Shown here: one piece after another, positions 32,388 to 42,228 of the stretch
Layout: each line of letters begins with the position of its first letter
How positions within the stretch are numbered: the stretch's first letter is position 1
Source: Rhynchopus sp. YZ270_cl-10
Taxonomy: Eukaryota; Euglenozoa; Diplonemea; Diplonemida; Diplonemidae
Assembly (NCBI GenBank): GCA_964035575.1
Contig: OZ037869.1
Location: 930,001-994,000, forward strand
Direction of reading: 5' to 3'
DNA length: 64,000 nucleotides
Program-made: the position numbers and the translations under genes
The notes under the pieces: model-generated
What the model saw: only the letters and a program-made list of their open reading frames with translations
What the model was told of the DNA's origin: nothing
Database searches by the model: none

Positions 32388-33479
32388 ATGTTTCTTTCAA
32401 AACCCCGTTATGCCACAGTGTTGGGGTCTGTTTCGCGTGCGCAATGTATTGGCGTGATTCGGCTGAGATGTGTCCGTTTTTGTAGCACACAAGGCTCGTC
32501 TTCTGTGAAGAAGTTCACCTCGAAGGACGGCCTTCTGAAAGAACGGAAATACGTGAAGGCCAAGACCTCGACTGACCACCGTGAGGGGAAGCTCTTTATC
32601 ACATTTCTTATGTTGGTAGTTTTTCTGGCTGGAGTGTTCAGCTGGGTGATCAAGGGGGCGTTGTACGGCGACGTGGCACAGTGCTGCTTCGACACGATTG
32701 ACACCCGCCTGCTTCTCATCGAGCTCTTCAAAGCGAACCCTGAGTACCCAGCAATGATGATCAAGCTCCTATGGAATAGCAACTGCGAATTCCACTTCAA
32801 CGACAAAAACAAGATTGCGTCGACCGGAACCGTCGACACCACAGCACCATGCTATGCGTACACACAGAACCTCATCACCGCATTAGATAAAATCCGTGAC
32901 GAAATTCAGAATACTTCACAGGAAAACAGCGACGTCGCACAGAACATCTCCCGCTCTGATATGTGGGCCTTTGCAACATGCGTTGCCGTACAACACCTAG
33001 GCGGACCGGAGGTTCCTTTTAAGTACGGCAGAACAGACTCTGATACTGTTACTGGGAAGGACCCTACCTACACTGTGGAAAGCTTGGACGACGTGCGGAG
33101 GTGCTTTTATAAGGGAGCGATGAACGATGTTGATATGGTTGTGTTGCTTTCACTGCATGCGGTAGGAAAGCTGCGTGGCATTGACGGGGCACGCCACCCA
33201 GGTGCGGCACGTCTCTCCTCTACAGGGCGTATCAGCAACCAATACTTCAAAGATCTTCTCCACACCGAATGGGTCAAGAAGGGCGCGCACTACGTCAGCA
33301 AAACAGACCCAAACCTGGTTTGTCTCGCTGTTGACCACCATCTTCTTGAGTCAGAACTCACAAAGTCTTGGTGCGAAAAATTTTCCAACGACAATTCAGA
33401 ATACGAATTCCGCCTCATTGAAGCACTAGGCCGCCTTGTCAAACGCAACCACGGTCCATGGGGCCCGGTTCCTTACTGA
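32388..33479 (+). CDS. Membrane-anchored, degenerate class I heme peroxidase-like protein
   Basis: The protein has 363 residues in one exon. A basic, possibly mitochondrial N-terminus (MFLSKPRYATVLGS, then FCSTQG) precedes one membrane segment at about 69-87 (FITFLMLVVFLAGVFSWVI) and an ascorbate/cytochrome c peroxidase-type fold. Family landmarks are CVAVQHLGGPEVPFKYGR, VVLLSLHAVGK (proximal His kept), NQYFKDLL and VDHHLL. The distal site has changed: the usual R..W-H motif reads IKLLWNS, so Arg is Lys and the distal His is Asn. The Trp-containing GPW stretch of the proximal side is also missing. Heme binding is possible; classical peroxidase activity is doubtful. An N-terminal membrane anchor recalls trypanosomatid APX/CcP enzymes. 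Confidence 0.75.
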   Translation: MFLSKPRYATVLGSVSRAQCIGVIRLRCVRFCSTQGSSSVKKFTSKDGLLKERKYVKAKTSTDHREGKLFITFLMLVVFLAGVFSWVIKGALYGDVAQCCFDTIDTRLLLIELFKANPEYPAMMIKLLWNSNCEFHFNDKNKIASTGTVDTTAPCYAYTQNLITALDKIRDEIQNTSQENSDVAQNISRSDMWAFATCVAVQHLGGPEVPFKYGRTDSDTVTGKDPTYTVESLDDVRRCFYKGAMNDVDMVVLLSLHAVGKLRGIDGARHPGAARLSSTGRISNQYFKDLLHTEWVKKGAHYVSKTDPNLVCLAVDHHLLESELTKSWCEKFSNDNSEYEFRLIEALGRLVKRNHGPWGPVPY

Positions 33480-33796
33480 AAAGTTATTTGTTTTTTGATT
33501 GAGGGATGGGGTATTGGAAGGTGTATTGGAGTCTGGCTATCTTTAGAAATGTATCCTCACAGAGCTCTGAGGGGTTCTGTTTTTTTTAAGTGGGTTAGAG
33601 GAAAGCGGGGGTCCAGATTAACCCTTATTAAAGTGTTGTAGGCGTATTGTTTTATTGCAGCTCCTTCCCGCAAGCCCTTAGCCCCACAACAAGCCCTGTT
33701 ACAGAGAAAAGGGTGATCCACCCACCCCCCTACCCCACACACACACACGAAAATAAAATTTAAAAAGAAAGGAAGGGAGGAAGTGATACAGCAACA
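33480..33796. other. Spacer between the peroxidase-like and C2 genes
   Basis: 317 bp with a T-rich stretch and a (CA)n run (33737-33749). No gene. It should contain the 3' end of one gene and the promoter of the next. Confidence 0.5.
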
Positions 33797-36700
33797 ATGG
33801 CAGGCTCTCTCCGTGTGCGCATCGTTGAAGGGAGACAGATGGTTCCTATGGATTCTTGTATGGTTTTTTTTTTCTTCGTTTTTTTTGCTGAAAAACACCA
33901 TGCGGGCTAAAGTGGTACCTATTCTTTCACATTTTCGAGGGAGGGCACCACCTAAAAGCGCTGTTTCTTGCATTTTTGGGACAATCCCAGCCTGTGTTGT
34001 TTTTTAAATGGCCAAAATTTTCATCACTTATATTTTTGGGAAGCACCAAGTATCTATTACCTAGTACCACGGAGGCCTAGAGAATGAGAATATGAACACG
34101 TACAGCACGCGGTGCTCCAGCCATCCCTCAAGCAGTTCTCGCGTCCTCTTCACGGAGGCTGCACAGTCACCCGCAAAGCTGAAAACGCTCTGCTTGACCC
34201 ACACATCCAACCCCGCTGACACCAACGCACCTTGTGATCCCTATCAGGTGTGACTCAGTACTCTGCGATTCGAGATCACTGCACCCACTAGCAGCTCTTG
34301 AAACGATGCAATCCCATTGTGTGCGTCCTTCACTGTCACCCTCACCACGACAAGCATGATGTCCAGATGCCCATAGGTTGCTGAATGCACCTTGAGACAA
34401 GCGCATCTGATCTGCTTGACTTTTGCGTGCACATCTTGAAAAATCAAAGTCGGAGAGCACAAACAACATCTCCTCACCAGCTGCTCTGCATATGTGGTGG
34501 GTATTGTGCACGACCCCTTTGCCTCATCCTCAGCTATCACGTCAGGAAGGCAGTGCAACCCGGTTGAAAGCCTCGTAAGCCTGAGAACTGTTATCATGTT
34601 CGTCATGGGCGTTCTCCTGTTCCTTTCTGCAGTGAATAACCACCTTAGTTGTTTTGAGAACCCCCTGTACCAGTGTTGGGGCTCCATCTCGGTTGTGGCA
34701 CCTCTGCTATGGTTGCAGTGTGCGGTTTTCCATCGAGGTGGCAAAAGCTTTTTCACCCGAGTCCCTCATTAATTTTCCCAGCTTTAATTTTGATGACAAT
34801 AGTGCAGAAAAACCAAGAAACAGAAAATGTATTGCGACTTTAAAGTGGCAAAAAACCCCCATTTCTTTCATATTTCTATTTCTATTCATCACAGTGGGCA
34901 CGTCTGACCCTTTCGTTCGACTTCTGTTTGATGGTGTGCAGCACGAAACGAAGGTTGATTTCCGAACGTTGAACCCCAAATGGGACAACGAGACTGATTA
35001 TGTGTTCTTAGTGAAGAACCCTCAAAGCACGGTGCGCTTTGAAGCTTACGACTATGACGCTGTTGGCTCGAATGACTTCATGGGGTGTGCGGAGCTGACA
35101 CTGGGGGTGAAGGGGGTGGCACGCTCAGACACGGTGTGGCTGGACCTGAAGCCGCGGGAAGGGGACGAAGAGGACCTGGCGTTGTCACGGAAGTACGGTG
35201 GCCTCGGGCAGCTGCGTGTGACCTACAGTTATACGTTCTACGAGCTGTCGCGCTATCTTGCCTCGCCCTTCCTCCTCGCACAGCTGGATGGTACTGCAGA
35301 CGGATCAAAGCTGGTGAAGGCCTTCCACCAGAACGTCGCGTTCGCAGAGATCCACGACAACTTCGCAAAGTTTGCGCACCACCTGCACAACTTCCTCCTC
35401 CCCCTCATGTGGGTCAAGATGCACGTCTGCGGCTACAAGCACATCCTCGAGAAAGGCGAAGGTGGAGGCGAGTCAACAGAGGACCTCCAGCTCACGGTCT
35501 GCCTCGTGGACGAGCACCGCCGAGAGATCTACGCATTGGTGACGTGCATGCTTCTGCTCCCCTTCCTCCCCTTTGGCATTGCCGAGCGCTTTGGCCGTGC
35601 AGTGGTGCCGCTCCTGCTGCTCTTCGTGTTCAGGTTCTTTTCAAAGATAGCAGAAGAAGGCGAACCCGAGGGCATGCCCCAGCACCCCTTTAGGTTCCTT
35701 GAGACGGAGGCCTTCAGAGAGGTTGCCTGTGGTGTGAACGAGAAGTACATTGAAGAGCGCTCACACGTAGACGATAACGCGCTCAACATGGCAACAAACT
35801 TCGTGACATCAAGCACAAAGCAGATGACAGGCCTCATCTCCGGGGTGGCGAAAGGAATGGTGAAAGGCGTTGCCAACACCGTCATGTCCCCGCTTGGTGG
35901 TGACAAGCCTCATCTCTTTGAGGAGACGAAGAAGGAGATGGACGAAGACATGAAGGTCGCGATTCAAGAGTCGAGTCCGTACATTGTGATGGTGACGAAG
36001 GTGTTGGAGGACATCCACTCGATCTTTGGATGGGAGCAGCAGTTCCGCACAGAGAACATTCTGCGCAAATCGTTTCTTTTCTTCTTTTTGGCGGTGGTGA
36101 ATCCGTTCCCGGCGCGCTTTGTGTTGTGGGTGTTCTTTTCGTTTCTGTTCTTCATCCCGCGTCTGCAGTACACCGACCCTGAGAAGTACAAGCGGGTGTA
36201 CTACTTCTTCGAGGTCGACTACTTGAACGTTGTTCTGAGCCGCTTTGGGCTTGTGGACCGCATCGAGCCTCCTACCCCACCTCCGCATGACGCCATTGTT
36301 CCTGGCTGCTACGTCATGGTCACCTACGAGCAGGAGCTCCCGAACAACACATGGGCCTCCAAGGAGCAGATTGCGCGTGTAGTTGCGCTGGACGGCGAAT
36401 CTGTCATTGTGAACTGGGAAGAGGAGGGGTCCGATCCGTTTACGATTGAGACGCGCTTTGTGCGCTGGACACAGTCGCCTACTCGGGCAGTCTTAAAGCC
36501 ACGCACTGCTGCCACCACTGCCACCACTACCGCCCCTACTACCACCGCCCCTACCACTTCCACCACCACCAAACACAAAGAAGGCGAATGTGTCCTCGTA
36601 CGTTACGAAGAAGAAGAAGAAGACGGGACCTGGATCGAAACACGCGATGTTGGGAAGATTGCGAAGATTGAGGGGTCGACTGTGACGATCAACTGGGGTG

Positions 36701-37266
36701 AGGACGACTCTGTGTACAAATGCGACTTGTCATTCATTGAGCCGCTGACGCCTGGCTCGGGTGAGGGCGTGTCGACGCAGGCACCAAGGCCGAGGGTGGG
36801 CACACCTGAAGAGCTGCGCGACTCCACAGCAATCCCTAAGGTGGGCGACATTGTCCTTGTCAGCTACGAATGTGAGGTGGAGGACGACGTCTGGGAGCGC
36901 ACGTCGTCGCCTGCAGAGGTTGTGCGGCACCACCTCTCGGGGCTTATTGAGGTGCGCTGGCTGGACGGGGATGGGGAGACGTACTCGTCACCAGCAGAGG
37001 ACATCCAGTCCCTTGGGTTCAAAATAGGTGAGACTGTCAGCATCCACTACGAATGCGACTTTGACACAGCGGAGCAAGGTGAAGGAGGTCAGGAGGCTGA
37101 GCAGACAGACAGCAGCAAAGATGCAACCTGGGCTGCGGCAAGCGACCATGCAGTCATCATGAGTGTCACAGAAGACGCGGAATGTGTCGTGAAATGGGTA
37201 GGCTCCGATTGCGAAGAAGACCCGCATTTCACAACACCCTTCTCCACGCTTTCGAAGGTGGAGTAA
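33797..37266 (+). CDS. C2-domain membrane protein with four Tudor-like C-terminal repeats (two exons)
   Basis: Exons are 33797-33857 and 34895-37266 (phase 1), about 810 residues. Exon 1 encodes the first C2 strand (MAGSLRVRIVEGRQMVPMDS) and exon 2 resumes at LGTSDPFVRLLFDG, so splicing restores a standard C2 domain with its Asp ligands (about 1-125). Hydrophobic segments follow at about 250-285 and again near 425-455 (SFLFFFLAVVNPFPARFVLW; FFSFLFFIP), as in C2 proteins tethered to membranes. The C-terminal 330 residues hold four repeats of about 60 residues, each starting like GCYVMVTYEQE, GECVLVRYEEE, GDIVLVSYECE or GETVSIHYECD and ending with a (V/I)xWxxxxxD-like strand. These look like Tudor/Agenet SH3-like barrels. 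A Thr-rich linker separates the first two. The function is unknown; a Ca2+-dependent membrane tether is plausible. Confidence 0.75.
34090..34756 (-). pseudogene. Possible decayed antisense gene inside the C2-gene intron
   Basis: The minus strand of the 1.04-kb intron is open over 170 codons (34244-34756; KVHSATYGHLDIMLVVVRV and on). In another frame, nearer 34090-34220, it reads VWVKQSVFSFAGDCAASVKR and on, ending at a stop. Both stretches look like real protein sequence but do not share a frame. A broken gene or transposon remnant fits best; the family is not recognised. Confidence 0.3.
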
Positions 37267-40200
37267 AAAAAAATGGGGAAAAAAGCTCAAATAGTGCACA
37301 TCCTTGTGTCGACACTACAACCAAGTATTCAAAAGGAAAAAAATGCATACCATTCCAGAAGAAGAACCAATTTAAAGAACTTCCTGGTGGTTTTGCACCA
37401 ACGTTTGGGAGGGGGGTTAACCGGGGGCGGGAGGGGTAGGGCGATAAACTGTTGCCGCTGTGACAGAGGGAGACAGGTGTTGCTAACACCGTCAAAGGGA
37501 AGCATTGATATCAAGTATAAACGCTATTTTTTTCTTTTTCTTTTTCGAGGTGACTAAGCAAGGTTTAGCATCATCTTGATCAACTTTTCTCACCTTTTTT
37601 GAAACGAAATCCCCCCCCTCTTTTGCTCTCACATTTTTTTTTTTTGTAAAATGCATGACAGATTCTATCTCTCTTTCTCACGATCACGATTGTTATCGTG
37701 CAATATACTACTGGGAAGCAAAGACGCACCATTTCCCTGAGGGTGGAGGTCAACTCCCAAAGGGAAATCTGAACCCAAGGAAGTTAACACCCCTAGTGAT
37801 GGCTGTATTGTGATAATGGTCCGTCATAATACAATAATGCATATCACAATACAGCTGTATTGTGATGTGCATTATTGTATTATGGACCATTATCACACAG
37901 CCATCACTAAGCACCCCCCTCTCAGGATAACACTATCTTTATCCAAAGAATTTATCTGGAGCATGTTTCAATATTCTCATACGGCACTACACAAGCCTAG
38001 GGGGTGATTTCCCTCCTCCCTCTGCTTCTGTTATTAGACACGATGGATGTACGTAGAATAGGACCATTTTCCCCCCCCCTCTTGGATTCTCATATTTGGT
38101 GAGGCCATCATCTCACCTTCTTGCTTTTAAAACAGTATTTTCAACATTTCTGTGACTCTGTTGGTATCTATTTTTCATCTAGTTTTTCTAAACCCCCCAA
38201 CCGGGTTTTATGTGGTTGTGGAAAAGACGTGTTTCGTGAGACACATTTCTTTGAATTTCCCCTTTTAATTTCCCCATACATTTTTTTTTTGATTATCCAA
38301 TGGCAGGCTGCCTTTCAGGGATTTGCACTATCAACTTCTCTTTGGCGATGCTAACTACGTTGCTACGTTTTCATCTTATCTGGTGTTCCAGAGGGCCTTT
38401 TTTTGACATATTTTTGACAGGTGTTTAAGGAACACCATTGTCTCATTTTTGTGGCCACATTTTTTTTTAAAATACTCTGTTGGTTTAGTGCCGTGCAGAC
38501 AGTCTTCACTTTCTTGGTATCTCGATTTTCACTTATGTGATAACAGTAGAGTGTTACGCGGAAAAATAGATCGAAGTTACATACCTGAAACAGGCACAAA
38601 GAACGGTGAGTGTTCGGAGCTGTATGAAAAGAAAGCAAAACAGAGAGAACATTTTTTGTGTGTATTGTGCTTTCATCCCGGATGGCTGGCATCGTACAGC
38701 GGGTCAGTCGGAGGTGTGCCTGCATCAACAACTACAGTTTCTGTTCTACTATTCTTCTTTTTGCATCTTACCCTCTCCCCCTCACACTCAACACCCAGCC
38801 TCCGAACACCGCCTTCCCCCCGCCATTCTTTCAACACACCAGGGGCTTTTTGATGTCCACTTTCCATTTCATCGTAGTGGTGTGGATAGACTAAAGCAGT
38901 GTGTGTGTTTTTTCCTCTCCGTTACGTTGCGGTTTTTTTGACCCATTAGTTTGATTCGTGTGTTTGTGTCGGCCTATCCTTAAATGTGCGGCTCAGTTTT
39001 AGTCTTTTGAGGAGTCCAAAAGTATTATTTTTGTGCTCCAAATTGGGTAGCGCAAACCCAAAAAAAAATGGGGGTTAAGTGGGGCAAGCTAATGCTATGT
39101 ATCGTTTCCATACAAGGCTCTTCTTGATTTTTTTTGATAAAACAACTTGTTGTCAATTCTAAAAAGATTGGAGGCAGCGCTGCAGGGCAAACAAAACGGA
39201 TTGAAAAAAACAGAAGCTTGCTTGTTTTCTTTGAGTACTCAATTAACCACAACAACCGTACTTCAGTTTAACACATTTTTTCACCTTTTTGTTTTCCCGG
39301 CTTTGAGCGCACAAACAAAAGACCCGATCTTTTTTTTATTTTTGTGTTTTTTGTGTATCTGCAACTTTCAAGGAGAGGCAGGAACGTCACCTTATCGACC
39401 CCCCTATTTTTGTGCGCTTCCCTCCAAAAAAAAATGACGAAGGTTTTGCCTCTTTTCCTGGTCTATTTAGTGTGTATTTAGTGTATTTTTTTTGTTGTTG
39501 TGAAACTATTTTGTTAGATCTGCCCAGGGCTTTTTCATCTGTCAGCTTTTTTGTTCTTTTTTTTTGTTTGTCTTTTTGTGTAGACACCTCTCTTCCTGGC
39601 ACGTTCTCTTTCTCCTTCAGATTTCGAGGGGCGAACGTAGAACACGCTGAAAAAAAGAGGCTTTGGATAGGGTTTGACGAATGTTCACAGAATGGTTCAT
39701 GATTTGTGAGGGGGGGAGGATGGGGACAAGGCAGGGGTCGGGTGCATATGCGACACCTCATATCAGTGTGGCATGTCACGCTGATACGTGGCCTCGTGTA
39801 TAGAGGAGGGAGACACAGTTCATCTGTATTCTGATATTTTTTTTTTTCTTCGCCCAATCCAAAAAAAAAAAATTCGAAGAAAAGGTGTCTGTGTTTTCTA
39901 CACTAACCCCTCTCATCGCCAGAAGTTTTTTTTTTTTTTTGTACCTGAAGTGCATCCATCTTTCAAGTTTTTTTTTTTTGAACACAAACGAAAAAATCCG
40001 TCAATAACGTCAAGAAACCCCATTTTTTTTTTACTCCACATCCACACCAAATGAAATGTCTCTCTATAGCTCTCGATAAACACAGAGCATCAGTGCCTCC
40101 TGTGTCCTCCGGTGTTTGGTGAGACATTTTCCCTTTCAACTTCTCTTTGCGAGGGTTGTTAGATATTCCACGCACCAGGAAGCCAAGATCGATAGCCTTT

Positions 40201-40277
40201 TGTGTTCGCATCGTTCACCATCGATGCGATTTACGCACACTATGATGCGAAACATCGAGACACCTCACTGCCTCCCC
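37267..40277. other. 3-kb spacer between the C2 and TRM10 genes
   Basis: No gene is supported; all open frames are short and T-rich. It holds CAACCAAGTATTCAAAA at 37318, GAGGTGACTAAGC at 37547, a palindromic element at 37795, GATGGCTGGCATCGTACAG at 38681 (repeated at 57431), and CAACTTCTCTTTG-like motifs at about 38332 and 40137 (also near 49552). Poly-T and poly-A runs are common from 39.8 to 40.0 kb. Confidence 0.55.
37795..37910. mobile_element. 116-bp palindromic element
   Basis: A near-perfect palindrome centred at 37854/37855 (ACAG|CTGT). The arms begin TAGTGATGGCTG, contain TGATAATGGTCC and are rich in TAATACAATAATGCA. Small indels (ATT, GT) separate the arms. It is a MITE or foldback remnant. 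Confidence 0.75.
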
Positions 40278-40360
40278 TCTCCTTCTTCCCCTCTCCCTTC
40301 TTCCCCTCTCCCTTCTTCCCCTCTCCCTCTTCCCCTCTCCCTTCTTCCCCTCCCCCCCCC
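40278..40360. repeat. Pyrimidine minisatellite before TRM10
   Basis: About five copies of a 15-bp unit (TTCTTCCCCTCTCCC), ending in a C-rich run about 100 bp before the TRM10 start codon. It is likely in the promoter or 5' UTR and could form a triplex-prone tract. Confidence 0.7.
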
Positions 40361-40457
40361 CTCCCGACACAACACAACACCTATCTATACTATCATACCA
40401 ACACTTTTGCAGAACACACAAAAACCTATCACATCTATCCGAATTCAACTCCTCAAG

Positions 40458-41540
40458 ATGTCTGAACCCCCAACAGCACCCGAATCAACACCCCAAGAGG
40501 AGACGCAAACCCCCCAGGAGGCGCATGGTGACGCACCTAACACCGGAACAAGCATGGGTCTCGCGTATCAAGGAATATTCACGCCGGAGGCAGAGTTGTC
40601 GAAGAAGAAGCGTAAGAGGCTAGAGAAGATGGGAGGCTATGAAGGTGTGTGCGCGCATTGGGAGCGCAAGAAGAAGGAGTACAAAGAGCGAGTGAAGGAA
40701 CGGAAGAAGGTAAAGAAGGAGGAGAAGGAGGCTGAGTGGCAGGCGTTGACAGAGGCACAGCGTGAGGCGCGCAAGGCTGGCGCAGCGGCGGTGTGGGCAC
40801 AGCGTAGGGAAGAGGAGGAGGAGAAGAACAAACTCATCGCCGATGCTGTCGCAAACCCTTTGTCCCGTCCACAGATCGTCATCGACTGCGACTTTGAAAA
40901 CGAAATGGACGACAAATGCATCAAAAGCATGTCCCAACAGGTCTGTCTCGCGCACACCTCCGTCCGCAGCTCGGGGCTCCCCTGCTGGCTCACCCTTGCT
41001 GGGGTGAAGGCAAGTGGCAAGCTTCATCACCAACTCTCCATCAAACAGAACTTTGCAAACTGGCACCTCACATTCACCCATGACTCTGTGGACACTCTTT
41101 TAACCGCACACCCCGAGGCTTCATTTACGTATCTTACTGGAGACAGTCCAAACACATTGGAGTCTTTGGATGTCGGTGCGTTCTACCTGGTAGGTGGCAT
41201 TGTGGACAGGAACAAGCACAAAGGCATCACCCTTGCCAAAGCAGAAAAGATGGGCATCGGGCACGCAAAGTTCCCTCTCGACAGCTTCATAGAGCGTTAC
41301 CCTGAGCACGTCCACATCTGCAAGACTCTTACAACTAACCACGTTGTCGACATCCTGACACACTATTCTCAGAACCGTAACTGGGACGATGCGTTCATTA
41401 GCATTCTCCCCAAAAGACGTAAAGCAGACAACACACCGAAACGAAAGCATGACCAAGAGGGATCTGACACAGGGGCACCTGCACAGAAAAAGCCAAAGGT
41501 AGAGGAAGTCGAAGAAACTGTAGGTGAGACGGCAGAATGA
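40458..41540 (+). CDS. tRNA (guanine-9-N1) methyltransferase, TRM10 family
   Basis: The protein has 360 residues in one exon. TRM10 enzymes use S-adenosylmethionine to methylate N1 of purine 9 in tRNA and have a SPOUT fold. The N-terminal 115 residues are charged (KKKRKRLEKMGGYEG, then a Lys/Glu helix), as in the family. The SPOUT core starts at about 137 (IVIDCDFENEMDDKCIKSM). It continues through FTYLTGDSPNTLESLD to GGIVDRNKHKGITLAKAEK, which keeps the catalytic-loop Asp, then TLTTNHVVDILTHY and FISILPKRR. The C-terminus has nuclear-localisation-like basic clusters and an acidic tail. The ATG at 40458 follows a C-rich leader without in-frame alternatives nearby that fit the family. It looks fully functional. 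Confidence 0.93.
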   Translation: MSEPPTAPESTPQEETQTPQEAHGDAPNTGTSMGLAYQGIFTPEAELSKKKRKRLEKMGGYEGVCAHWERKKKEYKERVKERKKVKKEEKEAEWQALTEAQREARKAGAAAVWAQRREEEEEKNKLIADAVANPLSRPQIVIDCDFENEMDDKCIKSMSQQVCLAHTSVRSSGLPCWLTLAGVKASGKLHHQLSIKQNFANWHLTFTHDSVDTLLTAHPEASFTYLTGDSPNTLESLDVGAFYLVGGIVDRNKHKGITLAKAEKMGIGHAKFPLDSFIERYPEHVHICKTLTTNHVVDILTHYSQNRNWDDAFISILPKRRKADNTPKRKHDQEGSDTGAPAQKKPKVEEVEETVGETAE

Positions 41541-42228
41541 AGAAAAAAATAGTCTTTCATCCTCGGGTCCACACTAAACAACCAAGTTTTCAAAAAAAAG
41601 GTAATAGAGGAACCATTGAACAGGTGTTTCTATGTACAAATGTGGTACACCATCTCAAGGGTATTGAGGTGACTAAGTGTTGGCAAGGATTGCTCATCAT
41701 CTTACCAACTTTTTCTCTTTTCTTGGGTTTTAGTATGGGGGGAAACAACTTTTCTCTTTTTTGTAACCTACATTTTCTTGCGACCAAGCCTTTTTTTTTT
41801 ACATTTTTCCTTCGGTCAACAAAAACGCCTCTCATCATGTCTATCCTCGCAGAAGGGGTTTCTGGTTTTTGTTATAGCGCAGTATTGTTGTGTTGCAAAA
41901 AAAAATAATACATTTTTGCCCCTCTATTTTCCTTTGATCACCATCCATTTTTCACCCTCCCTCACGATTAGTAAACGGCGCTGTTTAGTAATTAAATACG
42001 CGAGATTTTCGTTCACCTTATAGTATTGTCTTTGTTACAGTCAATGCTTAGTCTTATGTACACTGTCAAAGAGAAGGCTTTGTATTTCAAAGTACTCACA
42101 CCCACACCTCTCAGGGCACCACCCCCCTCCCCCTCCCCCTCCCTCTTTCCTCTTTTACCCATTTTATCAAAAAACTGTTGGAAACCACAATTTTTGCGAT
42201 ACCCCTTCCCCCCCCATTACACCATTAA
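41541..42228. other. Spacer between TRM10 and CFAP57
   Basis: No gene. The first 60 bp hold CAACCAAGTTTTCAAAA (41579), and GAGGTGACTAAG lies at 41666; the same pair in the same order follows the C2 gene. GTACACTGTCAAAGAGAAGG lies at 42058, shared with 29358. A CCCTCCCC-rich tract is at 42120-42150. Confidence 0.55.
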
